Shown: piece after piece, positions 13,115-28,100 of the stretch
Position numbering within the stretch: the first letter of the stretch is position 1
Layout: each line of letters starts with the position of its first letter
Assembly: GCA_026874595.1 (NCBI GenBank)
Contig: CM049315.1
Location: forward strand, 19,549,664-19,613,663
Source: Sipunculus nudus
Taxonomy: Eukaryota > Annelida > Sipuncula > Golfingiida > Sipunculidae
DNA length: 64,000 nt
Reading direction: 5' to 3'
Notes under the pieces: model-generated
What the model was told of the DNA's origin: nothing
The model's input: only the letters and a program-made list of their open reading frames with translations
Databases searched by the model: none
Position numbers and translations under genes: made by a program

Positions 13115-16100
13115 CTGAAAACGAAAAAAGTTGGAGCATAAATATACAGCAGAACTGTGATTACCTGTATCCATGTTTCATATTTATCAATCCCAAAATT
13201 ATAATACAGAACTTGAAAGTATATGTTGATTGTATCGCCAGACATAGTCTGGAGATACTATGGTTTAGGCACGGTTGCGCCGCCGCCGCCGCAGAGATTT
13301 CTTTTGGACACAATAACTAAACAAGTGACCCATGGGTCATGACGCTCAGCTGCCAAGCATGACCTGTGACATCATGGACTGAGATTCACAACTTCCAGTC
13401 AAATTTTGAAGAACCAATTTGCCAATTTGTTGAAAATTTTCTATGACAACAGAAATATATGTCACCTATGTCTGGTTAAAACACAGTGAATTGAAGGTCT
13501 GAGGAAAATGCATGATTGTTAAGCTATCAGGAACTATTCCAACAGCTTGCTTGAAACCTGTCAGTCTCAAAAGGAACACCACAAGGGCAAATATAAGTTC
13601 AAAATATATAGCAAAAATCAAGGAAATACATGCAAGAATTATTGAGAAACAGGTGCTTCTGTATGAATTTTTATTCAATACAAGCCAACTGTACTGCACT
13701 TTTATAAATGATGGTAATATTTATTCAGAAATATTTGACCCAATATTTTACAAGATTACATAAATATACATCCAACTGCATTCACTTTAACTGTTCTTGA
13801 GATAATATGATCAAAAGGAATTAAAAGATGGTTGCCTGGTGGCCATATTGGACTTCTGACAAGTCTGAAATCAGACAACAAACATTCTCTAAATTGGACC
13901 AAACATTAAAGAAAAATTACTGAAACTGCCCTGAAGAAAGGATTTCTAAGGTGGCTAACTGGCAGACATAATGGATTTCTGACAAGTATGACATTTGATA
14001 TCCCACATTCTCCAATAAGAGACCAAACTTGGGGCAAATTATCCAGTAATAAATGCCCAAAATAATTCAAAAGGCATGTCCAGGCCCTCATATAAGATTT
14101 ATAGATATGCAATTGTAAAAAGTGTAAGTCCAATATTTTTATTATCACTTTGCTTTACAATGGGGTCAGCAGGGTAGGTAAACTGCCAAACCTGAAAGAA
14201 AAGAAATGCAGAAAGCATGACTAAGGGTCTTGAAATAAAACAAAAAGCCATCCTAAATCAAGGTACACATCCACATATTATGAGAACAAACACTTGCTTT
14301 TATATGTGGTGATATATATTAAAATATTCAGATATCTAGGAAACTAAGTTTATTGCTAGGATTCCATAAAATAAACTGCAAAATGGTCCCATCATCTTAT
14401 AAATCAGTAGCTAAACCTTAATACTATACTCTCATAGTCTTAATGCCTGGCTGAAGCATTCTGACAACAGTGTTTTTGTTATGAAGTAACGTGGTACTTA
14501 TCACTGAGCCTTATCACTTAATAGGCTGATACAAAAGGGAGTCATATGTCACCAGTGTCACTCACAATTACAGCCACACAGGGAGATGTACCAGCTGGAG
14601 TGGGATGGTTATATATACAAGAAAAATAGAGATGGTCTATAAAATAAGTAATTATGAACATCCCTGACCTATGACCTTGGCCTTTTGCCCATATATCAAC
14701 TGGATTCTTTCTAAATGATGGGTAACTACTGACCACTTAAATCTGGTGTAATTACTTGGCAACCAATGGGTGAATAACTTTGACCTGCAACCTTTAACCT
14801 GCTGACCAGCTGACCCCAAAATCAATAAGTTATTTATTCAAGCAAAAAGACCCATAAATATGAAGTTTGAGTCAAACTGAGTGATGCATAGATGTGGCAT
14901 ATGTGAAAGACTGAAGGTTTGGGTTGAACAGTTACACTTGAAATATGCTCACAAGCATTTAGAACAATTAAATATTGTGACCTTGACCTTTGACTTTTTG
15001 ACCTCAACATCAATAGGCTTCTTCCCTTATTGGTAGGTAAGCCATATATGACAGATGGAAGGTACAGATTGAAAAGTTTGCCTGAAAATGACTCCACGCA
15101 AGAAGTGGGTGCTGTGAACTTGACCTTTGACCTCAAAATCAACAGGTCTTTTCCCCTGTTGGCAGAGGAGCGATATCAGTGCTGGAAGGTTTGGAATGAA
15201 AAGTCTAGCTTGAAATGTGTCCACTACCTTTTCAAAGAAGTGGATCCTGTGACCCTGACCTTTGACCTTGTGACCTCAAAATCTATAGGATTCTTCTCCA
15301 ACTTAGTAGGTGAGCTATATGTGAAAGATCAAAGAATTGGGATGAAAGGGTTGGCTTAAAATGCATCCACAGGCTTTTCATAGAAGAGGCTCCTGTGACC
15401 TTGACCTTTGACCTCTTGGCCTAAAAAAAATTATGGTACTTCCCCTGTTGGTAGGTAGGCTGTATGTGAAAGATGGAAGGTTTGGGATGAAAATTTTGTC
15501 TCAAAGAGTTATTTCTGGGGGGTGCAAACACACCCCATAACTTCGAGAATATAGGTCGCAGTGACCTAATTTCAGGTTTGCAAGGAGATCTTTTTATAAC
15601 CTCTAAGACTGCATAGGGTTCATGGCCCTAGTCCCTATGGTTATGATTTGTGCCCTGCTAACGGACGGACAGACGGAAGGACGCTGGACAAAGACCCATC
15701 GCTATAGCCCAGCATGACTGAAAGTCAGCTGAGCTAAAAAATATTTCAAGGATCTTTTTCAAACTTGACACATTTATAGATATAGGTGAGAGGACGAAGC
15801 CTATTTAAAATTGGGTCATGACCTCAACTAGGAGAGTGACCTTGACCTTGATTAGATCCATTTTTGGGGAAAATCACACAAATTCTTAAACATCTCAAGA
15901 AATCTTTCATGGATTTATCCAAAAATCAAGTTGGACAAAGATCTTGGATAGTGATGTCATGTACCGGAAACTGGTGGTGCCACCTAGTATCCTTTTCTTG
16001 TTTTTGTGCCATTTAATACCCCCATCATTGCCACTTGACAATACTTTTAGCATCACAAGTAAAAAACTGATTGACAGATTTCTTTAATATTATGCATGTA

Positions 16101-19100
16101 CATAGGTATGGGTTATGGGATGATGTATATTAAAATTGGGGTCATGACCTTTCCTTTGAGAGTGGCTTTGACCTTGAATATTACCATATATGGTGAAAAT
16201 CAATTAAAATCATGAATATCTTAAAAAGGGATGCATGGATTGGTCCAAAAATCAAGTTGACGGAAGATCTTGGATAGTTTTGTCTTTTGCAGAAGATAGG
16301 TGGCGCCACCTGTTGTCCTTTTCTTGTTTTTTGCGCCTTTGAATACCCCATCATTGCCACTTGACAGTATATACTGTGAGCATTATAAGTCAAACAGTAA
16401 TGGACAGATTTCTTTCATGTTATGCATGTATATAGATATGGTTTATGGAATGAGGTATATTTAATTTTAAAATTTAATTTAAGTTAAATTATTTTTTTTT
16501 TAAATTTAATTTTTTTTTTCAAATGTTGGATATTTTGGAATGCAGTTTATTGATTTGGGGTCATGACTGTGACTATGAGAGTGACCTTGACCTTGAATAT
16601 TTCCATATTTGGTGAAAAACATAAAATCATGAATATCTTAAAAATGGCCACTTGACAGCACTGTGAGCATTATAAGTCAAAAACCCTTTGATCAATTGTC
16701 CTTCCCAATCCAAAATATTCCTATATTTTGTACAAATGTTTCTCACATTCATTGCTAAAATACAAATACATCACATTATATCAACAAAATACCACAAAAC
16801 CTCATTTGTCTGGCGATACTATGGCACCAGCTTTGCCAAGAAATGTCTAGTTGTTTAAATGTGATAAAAATTGTCACAATAATAATGTAGATGTGCATAC
16901 TTTTTTTTCATTAAATTGTAAAGGAAAACTAATGTGTCAGTACCAGTGATATATACACAAGGGTTTATAGATATGAAATATAAAAGATTATGCATGTGCT
17001 GCATTTTTAATACTAAAACTGGAATAAAGGCCCTTGGTATCAAAGTCAAGAACTAATAATAGTAACATGAAAATTGAAAATACTCATGAAGAACTGGGAG
17101 CAACAAGTCTAAATTGTCGACTCCATATATATATCCAAAACCTATATAAATTCAAACAGTTCTTGTGCCAAATGCAATTTGGATAACTGAGGTGGTACTT
17201 TGTGTAGAGAAGTAAGGTTATATGCATTAAAAGTTTCATATGTATACAGAGGTTTCATATAGAATAAATCTTTATGATTTTATTTTAAGATAAAGCCATA
17301 AACAAATAAACAAACTTGCACTGAACCAAAGATATGTCTCTATCTAATCATAATCTGAGCTTCTCTGTATTACAGTGTTTCTATATTTGCATTTTCAAAG
17401 GTTTTACCAAGTTTTCCTATTTGATTATCCAATGTATCTGCAATCTAACATTTTTGGTTACTGTAGTGATGGCACACCAGGTGTTTGTCTGTATTCTTCA
17501 CATTAATACACTGGATTCTTGTATATCATACCATTTATGATTTTATATCCCAAATTATTGGTTCACAAAATCCTGGAAATGCCAGATTTTGCAGTTGACC
17601 TAATTATGAGGGATATGTACCAATGAATTTTTTAGGAGTATAATAGGTTGCAAATGTGGATCCATGATCATTTTGTCAGTTTGTCCATCTGTCAGTATGT
17701 CCATCTGTCTAGAATGAAAGAAACACTGATTTAATAATGACTCCTACCTTTGGGGCAAGAATTTGTGTCGCTTTGTTGACCACCCATGAAGGCAGTTTTC
17801 CTATAAGATAAAAAAAAATAGACATAATTATTTCACAGTCTGAACCTCATACAACAAAAACATCATATTAAATAATGTCAATCATGACAAATGGCCAACA
17901 AACAATGGTCTCAAAAATGTTCCTTTAATTTCCTATCTACACTACCACTTTCTGCAATCTGCCGCAACAGGAACTTGCTGTGAGTACTCTCATATGGCAA
18001 GAAACATGACACTAAGCTACTCTGATGATAATGCCTGGTTGCAGTTGAACCAATACCAGTAGAGAAGGGGGCACAATTACCAGTTATGAAATTATCAAAA
18101 ATGGATATTTAGAGTAGGGGAAACCAGGAGTACTTACTGTTTGAAAGAATTATTTAAAACTTGTTTCTGTTTAATGTACTAGATCATGAAAATTGTTTTT
18201 AATATTGTTAGAGATTCCTGTAAGGGCCAACAAAAATTAAATCTGAGTTTTGTCAGAGAAAGTGTTAATCATACTGATTACTGCCAGAGCCATCTTAGCA
18301 GTATTTGTCCCTTGCACTAAAGGATTTGTTTCCATGTGCAGGTATATGCGTATATGCATGAAAAAGTAGGTGTTTCCATATACCTGTATGCGCATGTGTG
18401 TATATGCTTGAAAAAATAGGTATGTTTCCATGTGTGTGTATATGTATATATGCATGAACAAGTGACCCATGGGTCATGTCGCTCAGCTGACAGGGAAGAG
18501 ATTCGCTAAAGGAAATTTTATCATCAGAATGGTAGTATATACCCATTCAACTGAAGCATCAAACAGATTAACCAACAGGCCAAGATTTAGTCTTTATTTA
18601 TATATCTCAAAAATAGAGAAAAAATGTGTAAACTTTAAAAACTAGAATACGGGTAGCCGACAAGTGACCACGTGTATCCGCCAAAATCAGAGTGGAACGG
18701 TTGAAGTGAGGTATGGATTGAGTGGCAAGGGGAAATAGAGTGAGGTATGTTGTATATTAGCATGGATGTCTGCAGCCTAAATGTGTATGTAGGTTGTGCC
18801 ACCTACCACAAATCCAGAAAGATGTCCAAGTTGTATACATATGCAAAATTTTAGACAGAAAAGTCAAACCACTACATGTGTATGAGTGATTTTAGCCAAC
18901 GGCAGACAAACAGACAGACGCTGTGCAAAAATGGTTATAGGTGGCCCCTCCAGTTGACCTATGTGAGATCTATACACATGAAAAATTTTGGCCCAATCGT
19001 TCAAACGGTTCGCGAGATATGAGCTGGGATGTCTGCAGTGTAAACTAGAATGTAGGTGGCGCCACCTGTCATAAAATCAAGAAAGCTATCCAGGATGTAT

Positions 19101-22100
19101 AAAACTGCAAAATTTTAGGCAGATATGTCAAACCACTGCCGAGATATGAGTGACATTATCCCACGGCAGAAAACAGACAGACACTGTGCAAAAATGGTTG
19201 CAGGTGGCGCCACCAGTTTTGCGTATGATAAAGAGCTATGTGATATCTATACACATGCAAAATTTTGGCCCAATCGGTCAAACGGTTCCTGAGATATGAG
19301 CTTAGATGTGATCAGCTTGAACGTGAATGTAGGTGGTGCCATCTGTCATAAAATCAAGAAAGCTATCCTGGATGTATATGCATGCCGAATTTCAGGTGAA
19401 TTAGTCAATTCACTGCAGAGATATAAGTGATTTTAACCCAAGGCAGATGAACAGATGGACACTGTGCAAACATGGTTACAGGTGGCGCCACCATTTTTGT
19501 GTATGTTATAAAGCAATCCAAGGGCTACATTTGTATAAATTTTATTTCCTGATTGGTCAATCGGTTCCCGAGATATGAGGGTTTATGTGTGGAAACAGAT
19601 GCACAAATGGACGCTGTATAGAGGGGAAAGGTCAGAGATCAACACAAATTGGTTAGGCACTAGTTCACATGTGACTAGATAATTGGTGTAAGTTTCGGAA
19701 AAATCGGTCCAATTTTTCTCAGAGGAGCTCTCTGGAAACAAACGTGGAGGCGGCGGAGGAACCCGGTCAAAAACATAGTATCTGCAAAACTTTGTTTTGG
19801 AGGATACAAAAAAACAGGTGGCTCCACCAGTCTGCAGAAACTAATAAAAACACTTAATGGTCAATATCCATGCAAAGAATCATGGTGATCTCCGCATTAG
19901 TTGTTCAGATACTTCAGATTTTGTATCAAATTGTCCATTATTCTTAGGGATACTTCAGAGTCCTATAGCTTGAAGGATATGGGTAACAGAGACCTAATTT
20001 CAAGTTTCCATAGGCACTCTTCATGGGCCTCCTTGCATGACAAGAATGAAGTTTCTAGGTCCAGTTGTTGCAATTTGTACCCTGTTGACAGATAACCACA
20101 TCTTTAAAGGTCTCAAAAAAAGAGAAAAAAAAATTCGTAAAAATTTGAAAAAAAATAGAGGTGGAGCACCCAGTCTGCAGAAAGTGATGGAACAGCTCAT
20201 GATCAATATGTATGCCAAAAATCATGACCATCAGTGTTGTATTTATTGAGATATTTAAGATTTTGTATGAAATTTTTGACTACTCTGGGGCGTACTTTGG
20301 GGCCCCATAGCTCAAAGGATATGTGTAACAGAGACCTAATTTTCTGGTTTCCATGGACACTTTTCATAGGTCTCTCAGTGTATCGAGAATGAAGATTCTA
20401 GGTCTAGTCGTTACGATTTGTGCCACGCTAACAGATGACAGCATCCTTAAAGGTCTCAAAAATAGAGGAAAAAATCGTAAAAAAAAAAAAAAACGAACAA
20501 ATACAGGTTGTGCCACCAGTCTGCAAGAACTGATGAAACCCCTCTTGATCAATATGTATCCCAAAATCATGACCATCAGTGATGTAGTTATTGAGATATT
20601 GAAGTTTTTGTATGAAATTTTTGACTACTCTGGGGGGTACTTTGGGGCCCCATATCACGATGGATATGGGTAACAGAGACCTAATTTCTGGTTTCCATTG
20701 AGACTTTTCATAGGTCTGTCTCTCAGTGTGTCAAGAATGAAGATTCTAGGTGCAGTCGTTACGATTTGTGCCACGCTAACTGATGACAGCATCCTTAAAG
20801 GTCTCAAAAATAGAGAAAAAAATTCATAAAAAATCCAACGATACAGGTGGCGCCACCAGTCTGCAGGAAGTGATGACACATCTCATGATCAATAGTTATG
20901 CCACAAATCAAGACCATCAGTCAAGTAGTTAATGAGATATTGAAGTTTTTGTATGAAATTTTTCCTTTTCTGGGGGGTACTTTGGGGACCCATAGCGCAA
21001 AGAATATGGGTAACAGAGACCTAATTTCTGGTTTCCATGGAGACTTTCCATAGGTCTCTCAGTGTTTCGAGAATGAAGATTCTAGGTCCAGTCGTTACGA
21101 TTTGTGCCTTGTTAACAGATGTTCACATTTTTAAAGGTATCAAAAATAGAGAAAAAAATTCGTAAAAAATCGAAAAATACAGATGGCGCCACCAGTCCTC
21201 AGGAACTGATGGAACATCTCATGATCAATATGTATGCCAAAATCATGACCATCAGTCAAGAAGTTAATGAGATATTGAAGTTTTTGTATGAAATTTTTTA
21301 CTTTTCTGGGGGGTACTACGGGGCCCCATAGCTTGAAGGATATGGGTAACAGAGACCTAATTTCTGGTTTCCAAGGAGATTTTTCATTGACCTCTCAGAA
21401 TGTAAAGTTACAAGATTCTAAGTCCAGCGGTTACGATTTGTGCCAGGTTAACGGACAGACGGACGGACGACGGACAAAGAGTGATCGCTATAGCTCAGCA
21501 TGACTGAAAGTCAGCTGAGCTAAAAACAGGTGTGTTTCTATGTGCGTGTATATATGTATGTGCGTATAAGTGTGAACAAATAGGTGTGTTTCCATGTGTG
21601 GATATATGCATGAAAAAATATGTTTCCATGTGCATGTATATGCATATATGCGTGAACTGGCAGACTAATATACTTGTTCAGTTGGTCGAGCGGGTCTTCC
21701 ACAAAAAGATGACAAAGTGACTTCATTTAACCCTGATTACCTGAGTTCACGCAGACCCTTTGCTTGAAAATTGCTACTGTGGTGATTTTCACACTTATTT
21801 GCACATAGGACACACTGAAACACCCCAATTACAAAATCATTGTAAGTGATTTTTCATGCACATACACGCCCATGGAAACACCCCTTAATAGCTCTACATA
21901 TATCTCACACCAGTCCTACCAATTAAATGCTGTGTGAGGTCAATCTTTCTCTGTGGCTCACCTTTAGGGTCTGACTGTGTGACGTACGTGAGCTGACATC
22001 CTGGGGCATCTAACCTCCCATTGGTTGGTGTGATCCAGTAGCCCGTCAAATATGAGATACCTCGGATAAAGCCTTTCTTTGGTGGATGAGCCTGAAGTGT

Positions 22101-25100
22101 CAATATAATTCATATTTTTAAATTGAAATGTTAAAACATTAATGTAATTTTATTTAGCTAAATTACACATGCTGCATGATTAAGTTGAATACCAAACTAT
22201 GACTTATCTAATATTTTCAAAGAACTGTTTTATCACTTTAGTCTTAGAAATGACCAAAATAATGGTGTGATTAACAGATGTCTTGTTTTATAAAGGGCCA
22301 TTGCAATGCAAGCATGAACAAAAAGAACAAGAAAATTATCTGTAATTTAAATAAAATGATGATCAAAAGTATAATTTCCAAAAATGAAACTGTATACCAA
22401 AAGAGTTGATTCATTGTGGGACATATCCAAAATTAGCCCCTGAAGGAATCACAGTAGGAATTGATATAATGCTCTCTTTGTCATGACCGTATGTGGTAAT
22501 TATAACTGATGAACTTACCTGATGATTAAATGAGTAGCAAAGTAAGCAGTATTTTTCCTGTGTTTAGCTGATCAACTTACCTGATGGTTGACTGAGTGGT
22601 TAAGTATGCAGTATTCTTTTCCTGTGTCAGGCAGATTAACCTACCTGATGATTAAGTGAATGGTTATGTGTGCAGTATTTTCCCCTGTATCAAGTTGACT
22701 AGCTTACCTGATAATTTACTGAGTGGTTAATTATGCAGTATAATGCAGTATTCTTTTCCCGTGTCAGGCCAATTAACTAACCTGATGATTAACTGAGTTG
22801 TTAAGTATGCAGTATTCTTTCCCTGTGTCAGGCTGATTAACTTACCTGATGATTAACTGAATGGTTAAGTATGCAGTATTCTTTTCCTGTGTCTAACCAG
22901 GACCTCTGTACAACAAAATCTCTGTTCTTTAATGGCTTTGGTGTTTTCACTGAAAAAAAATAGCAACAAATAATCAATGCACATAAACAAGGCAACATAT
23001 AATAATTCTGGCTGTATCTTATTAAGGAAAGAGCCAAATTACAGTCCATGCCATAATTCATTCTGGTTCTTAAAAATGACATCTTAAAATATACATCTGT
23101 CATGTTCCCACAGTTCATACAACATTTTGTCTAAATTATTTAGTGCCTACACCTGACCATTCCTTGATAATAAAGAAACATGCTAGTACTGTCATTCACA
23201 TATCACTATAAGTAAGCAAGCTGCTATTCATATCACACTGTATTGAGTTTTCTGTCATTCACTTGATATTGTGGGGGTCAATTTAAACTTAACTATGCAT
23301 GCTTTTCCAACTATCACTCCACTTTGATTGAACTATAAATCTATTATCATCTGAACCTTTCTATGATTTACCAGTATCATTTATATATAATTTCCATTTG
23401 CCACCAATTCACCCATCTAGCCATATCAATAGATTAATATTTATATGACTAAGAACCACTAAATCCACAGTCAGTCCATCACTCTACACATCACAATGCC
23501 ACTCATTCACAAAGCATTCATCCAGCATGACACATGTTTTGTGAATACTTACAGGCATAGTATCCTATGTCATTGTTAGGGTTGATACAGCATATCTCTG
23601 TGCCTTCAATCATATTGGTGTCCCATTCTTTCCTATACTCAGGGTCATGGAGAACATCATACACTAGGGCTGCACTCAAATCTTTAAATATCGACCGGAC
23701 CTGCAAGCAAAGAGAACAAGCATATAGAGGTCATGATTTACTAATGACATAACTCAGCCTTGGGATGTGTTGACCTAAGCATAGGTTTCTCAATCAGGAG
23801 GAGTGAAAAAAGGGGGTTCTTGACAGGCAGGGTTAAAGCTGTCAAGACTGTTAAAAGATGTATCGACTTCTGCTTTGTACCTGTGGGTGCTGTTGCTGTC
23901 CGGTCTCCTCATCTCCTTCTCTTACCTGCCCCCCTGGGCAAGAAGCTCAAAGATGCTCAGGGCTTTCTGCTTGGGATTGGGTCAAAGTATCTGAAGTTTT
24001 GTGGTTGATACTGACATCTTAATGGTAAGCCTTTGTTCTGGCTGAAAGTGCCGACCTGTGATGTAACCATGGAGATGATGAAGTAAGACAAACATTTTTA
24101 TCAGTTTGGATAAATATATTCAATGTGCTTTAGTACCCCACGTCACTGAAGTTTGGTCAGGTTCCTGGTAATATTCCAGATCTGGTTATCTAGATTGTAA
24201 GTTAGCAGAAGAAGAAGAAGAAGAAGAAAGTTTATTCTAGAAATAAAGGCCACAGGCCCATAGTTCCTACAATACAATCAACATTTACAAGTCTTATTAT
24301 ACAAGCAAAAATGGAGAGTTCACAGTTATGATCAATTTCAATTTAAATTGTATACAAACAATCAAACAAACAAACAAACAAACAAAGAATAATAATAATA
24401 AATAAATAAACATATAACCAAGTAACATTGTTTCATAAAACTAAGTATGGAATAAGAAGTGATAAAATAACCTGTTTGCAAATACACAAGAATAATAGTA
24501 ATAGTAATAATAATAATAATAATAACTATTAAAATAATAATCTATAATCAATAGACATCCTTAACTTTAATTTTACATGCTATTAAAAGACAATTTCCAA
24601 TACCAAATTCAAGCACTTACACAACTAAAATATAAACATGTACATGCAAGATATTATATTTCTAATATGTCTCATTTTTTTATAACATAACTATACTTTC
24701 CTATATTAACCTTCATCTATTAAACTATACACATATTCAAACCAATATGTTTGAATATACTTTCTACTGACTATTGCTGAATGGATTGAATCTTGGTAAG
24801 GGATCATTTTTGTTACTTTAAAATATTTACAGTTTTAATATTTCTAGAAAAATGACAGTGTCTAGTTTTCAATTACTGTAGATCTCCTTTTAAATCGATA
24901 AAACATGTAAGCTGCTAAATTTGTTATCTGGAATAGATTATCAAAATTCAGTATCAACTTGAAGTTATATTCATTTGGTTCATGGAATTTCTTTGGTATA
25001 TTTTTGTTCCCCAGATCAGTGTATAAAGAATGTAAGTTAGCAGAGGTAACATGTATAGTCTATGTCTGCTTTCTATGAGAACTTTATTGATCAAAACCAT

Positions 25101-28100
25101 TGCACTTCCTTCACATAACTGAGAATCTACTGATGTAAATCTACAAGATCGCACTTTGACTTGAGTCTGGTGGATTGGAGTCCACTATTAATACTCAAGG
25201 GTCCTGGACTCAGACTTGTACATGGACTCGAGAAATCAGCCGTAGTCCATCTCCAGTTCAGTAAAAGAGAACTGTCTATATTATAACTAATACTGTGTGA
25301 ACTACTAACAGAATATTACCAAAAATAAAAGAAAATATATATACCAAGTTGCAGCTCTACAGCAGGAAATAATGTAATTTGAACTAAAAAAAACACAAGT
25401 TAATCTCAAATTTCTTTCAATAAGGATGATCTGTATTGGACTCAGTTTCATAATGACTCGGACTTGAAGAAGGTGGACCTGGACTTGAACCACAAGGACT
25501 TGGGACTCTGACTGGAGTGCCCTGGACTTGGACTTAAATGTTGTGAACTCCACTAAATCACTGAATATCATACATGAAGATTCCTGTGAACCACACATGA
25601 GGCTGCTTCCTAAAGCAGAGCAATCAATGACTCTGTGAAGCTGAGAACTTGACCTGTCGATGGTGACCCTGTACAGAAAACACAGATTTTGTCATGATAA
25701 CACCTGGAACAGGAAATATTAAACCATCAATGCAGACAGCTGTGATAGTTTTTTAGCAAAAATGTCAACTTGATCCAAAAGATAAAAAACAAGTCATTAG
25801 CAGCTCCTCTGTAGCTTGTTATCTTGTCATTTCCTGATCAATAAACTTGTTTTGCTTATTGTTTTCATTGTGGGTGATAATCAGCTACTGTCAGACCAGC
25901 ACACTGCCAAGTCAGAGTGTTACTGGGTTTTACACACAATACAAAATTCACACTGTAATCCAGGCATGGTGGAAAAATGGATTGTTAAATGGCATATAGG
26001 CACCAAACTAAACCTGTGTCAGGCTGTTATAATACTAATAGGCATAAGAGGTGGAGTACGATTTTGAGTATTAATGATTCACTATTGTCAAACATATATC
26101 CACTGTGATATGTCATATGGAACATTTTTTTGTGTTTGAGGCCGCAATCACAGAAATAGTAGTAGAATGTCATGTAGAGCAGTTAAAAGCTAGATGTTAC
26201 ACTGGAGGGAGGACTTTTGTCAAGTACGAAGTCTGAGTTCAGCTGGGACACTTAAGCACCACACTGTGGTGATGCCCCGCTGTAATATGCATGGCTGCTC
26301 TGATACACCTGGTGATTCAGCCGCACGTGTGTGAGCACAATAAGTGGACAGACACAGCTTCCTACAGTCATTGATTAACCGCTCCAGCGTTTATTGACTG
26401 GCCTGTTGGTGTGTGCTTATCGACCGGGGCAGCCTGGTTCCCTTTGACTCCTCCTTGTTCACAGGTGATTGCCATGTCCTGATTCCTGTATACGATTAGA
26501 CTTATTGTGATTTGGTTACTTCATCGTTCCAGTTGAATGCACAATGTTTTTTGGATCATATTAGCACTCAAATGTGCCATTATACAGATTGATACTCTAA
26601 AATATGACCAATGATATAATTTCACAATAATTTTCCGCAGCTATTTCAGGTGTATTCCTTAAATTTCAAGGTAAAAATCTCCCTTGTGAAATTATGAAAA
26701 TTATAACACGTAAAAAAAACGTAACTGTCAGTTTTGATGGAAAGTACCCATTAGAGGGCCAAAATGCATGTTGCTGATGCTAAAACATTAAATATAATAA
26801 GAGCACAAATCTGTCAGCCCAAACTAACAGATACATGCACAAAGAGTCTAAAACTATCATCCTGAAGATCACTTAGAACAGGATAATGTAAGATAAGTCT
26901 TTACACTTAAAAAAAGAATTTAAGTACAAAAAGTACTATAACAAAAAGTGGCCAAACAGAATTAGTTCTTATATATTACCATGATGAAATGTTATTGCAA
27001 ATTAATGTGTTATCAACACTATAATATGCGCTTTATATATTACTTTTGAATAAATTATAAAAAATCATTCCATTAAAATCTCATTTTATAAATTAAAACC
27101 ATCAGATCTCCTCCATAAATTAGTGATCCTTAATCATTCATTGTAATGATGTAGTTCTAACCAACATGTGTAAAACCACCCAGTATGGAACAAACCAGTA
27201 TGAACATTTGTTCATATTGTAAAGACCCTCCCGAAGGGCTATTAAGCTAACCATGAATGACCCAAAAATCTATAAGTTCCATCTGTTATCACTATCTGAC
27301 CCTGCTCCCTGCTTGAACTGAAGGCAAGGAATGGTCAATTGTCCTTGGATAAATTTATTTGAGCACCTGCTCAATTCTGATATTGGCCAAAAGACTCTAA
27401 GTTCAAATACTTGGCATTTTTGAATATTGAAAAAAAAAACCATATTTTCTTTCAAAATGGACATATGCCTTTTCCTGTTTTTACAAAATGAAAAAAAAAA
27501 ATATTATGAACAGAATGTTAATGTTTGTTCATTACAGACCATGGGCCTCAGTGTATAATTACTAAAGATATCTTTTTTTTTGTTATATATCAGCCCAAGG
27601 CAAACTTTAACCTTGAATTATAGTCTTCAAAATTTGTCATGCTCATGGAAAGATGTAAACTTCTACATGACAATTACAGTCTTTGAAATGAAACTGATGA
27701 TATTCCTTTCACTTAGAAGATTTGGGATTTATTGCTTTCTATACTGTAGCTGTCAGGTCAAAGATCAGGTTTTACAGCATCAGACGATTCAGAGCAACAC
27801 CACTCTGCTTCAGAGCAACTGTGTCCAGGTTATTTAAGTTTGCCATGGAACAGTCAGTACACCACCATTAATTTATTCAGTGTTATCATCATTAATAATA
27901 TGATCATTTTCTGAATAACCATACATCTAAAATATTGTTCAAGAGTTATGTAAATAAGTGATAACTATATAACCCTGCATATGCATACAATGTAGATTAT
28001 TTTCTGTGAATTTGTGTCTGAATAAACAGACTGTATAGAATAATAAATTGTTTAACATGTATTGTGTGAAATAAATCTATAAACACCATTACAAAACACC

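Larger units (their letters stand above)
13230..16852 (+). mobile_element. Family C Helitron/Helentron-like element, split by element B2
   Basis: Plus orientation. It starts TTGTATCGCCAGAC; the 5' hairpin arms are TATCGCCAGAC and GTCTGGAGATA, followed by ACTATGG and a GCC run as in family A. The 3' side has the 12-bp inverted repeat GTCTGGCGATAC (about 16809-16820), a hairpin TGGCA-loop-TGCCA, eight bases, then CTAGTT (16847-16852). The core keeps GGTGGCGCCACC near 16301. Without B2 it is about 1.2 kb. It lies in STARD10 intron 5. No protein was seen. Confidence 0.7.

Noticed and set aside
12936-13118. Plus-strand frame over STARD10 exon 6
   Set aside because: It is the antisense shadow of the exon.
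23760-24008. Plus-strand 82-codon frame in STARD10 intron 1
   Set aside because: No family match, no splice or start context, and it lies on the strand opposite the host gene.
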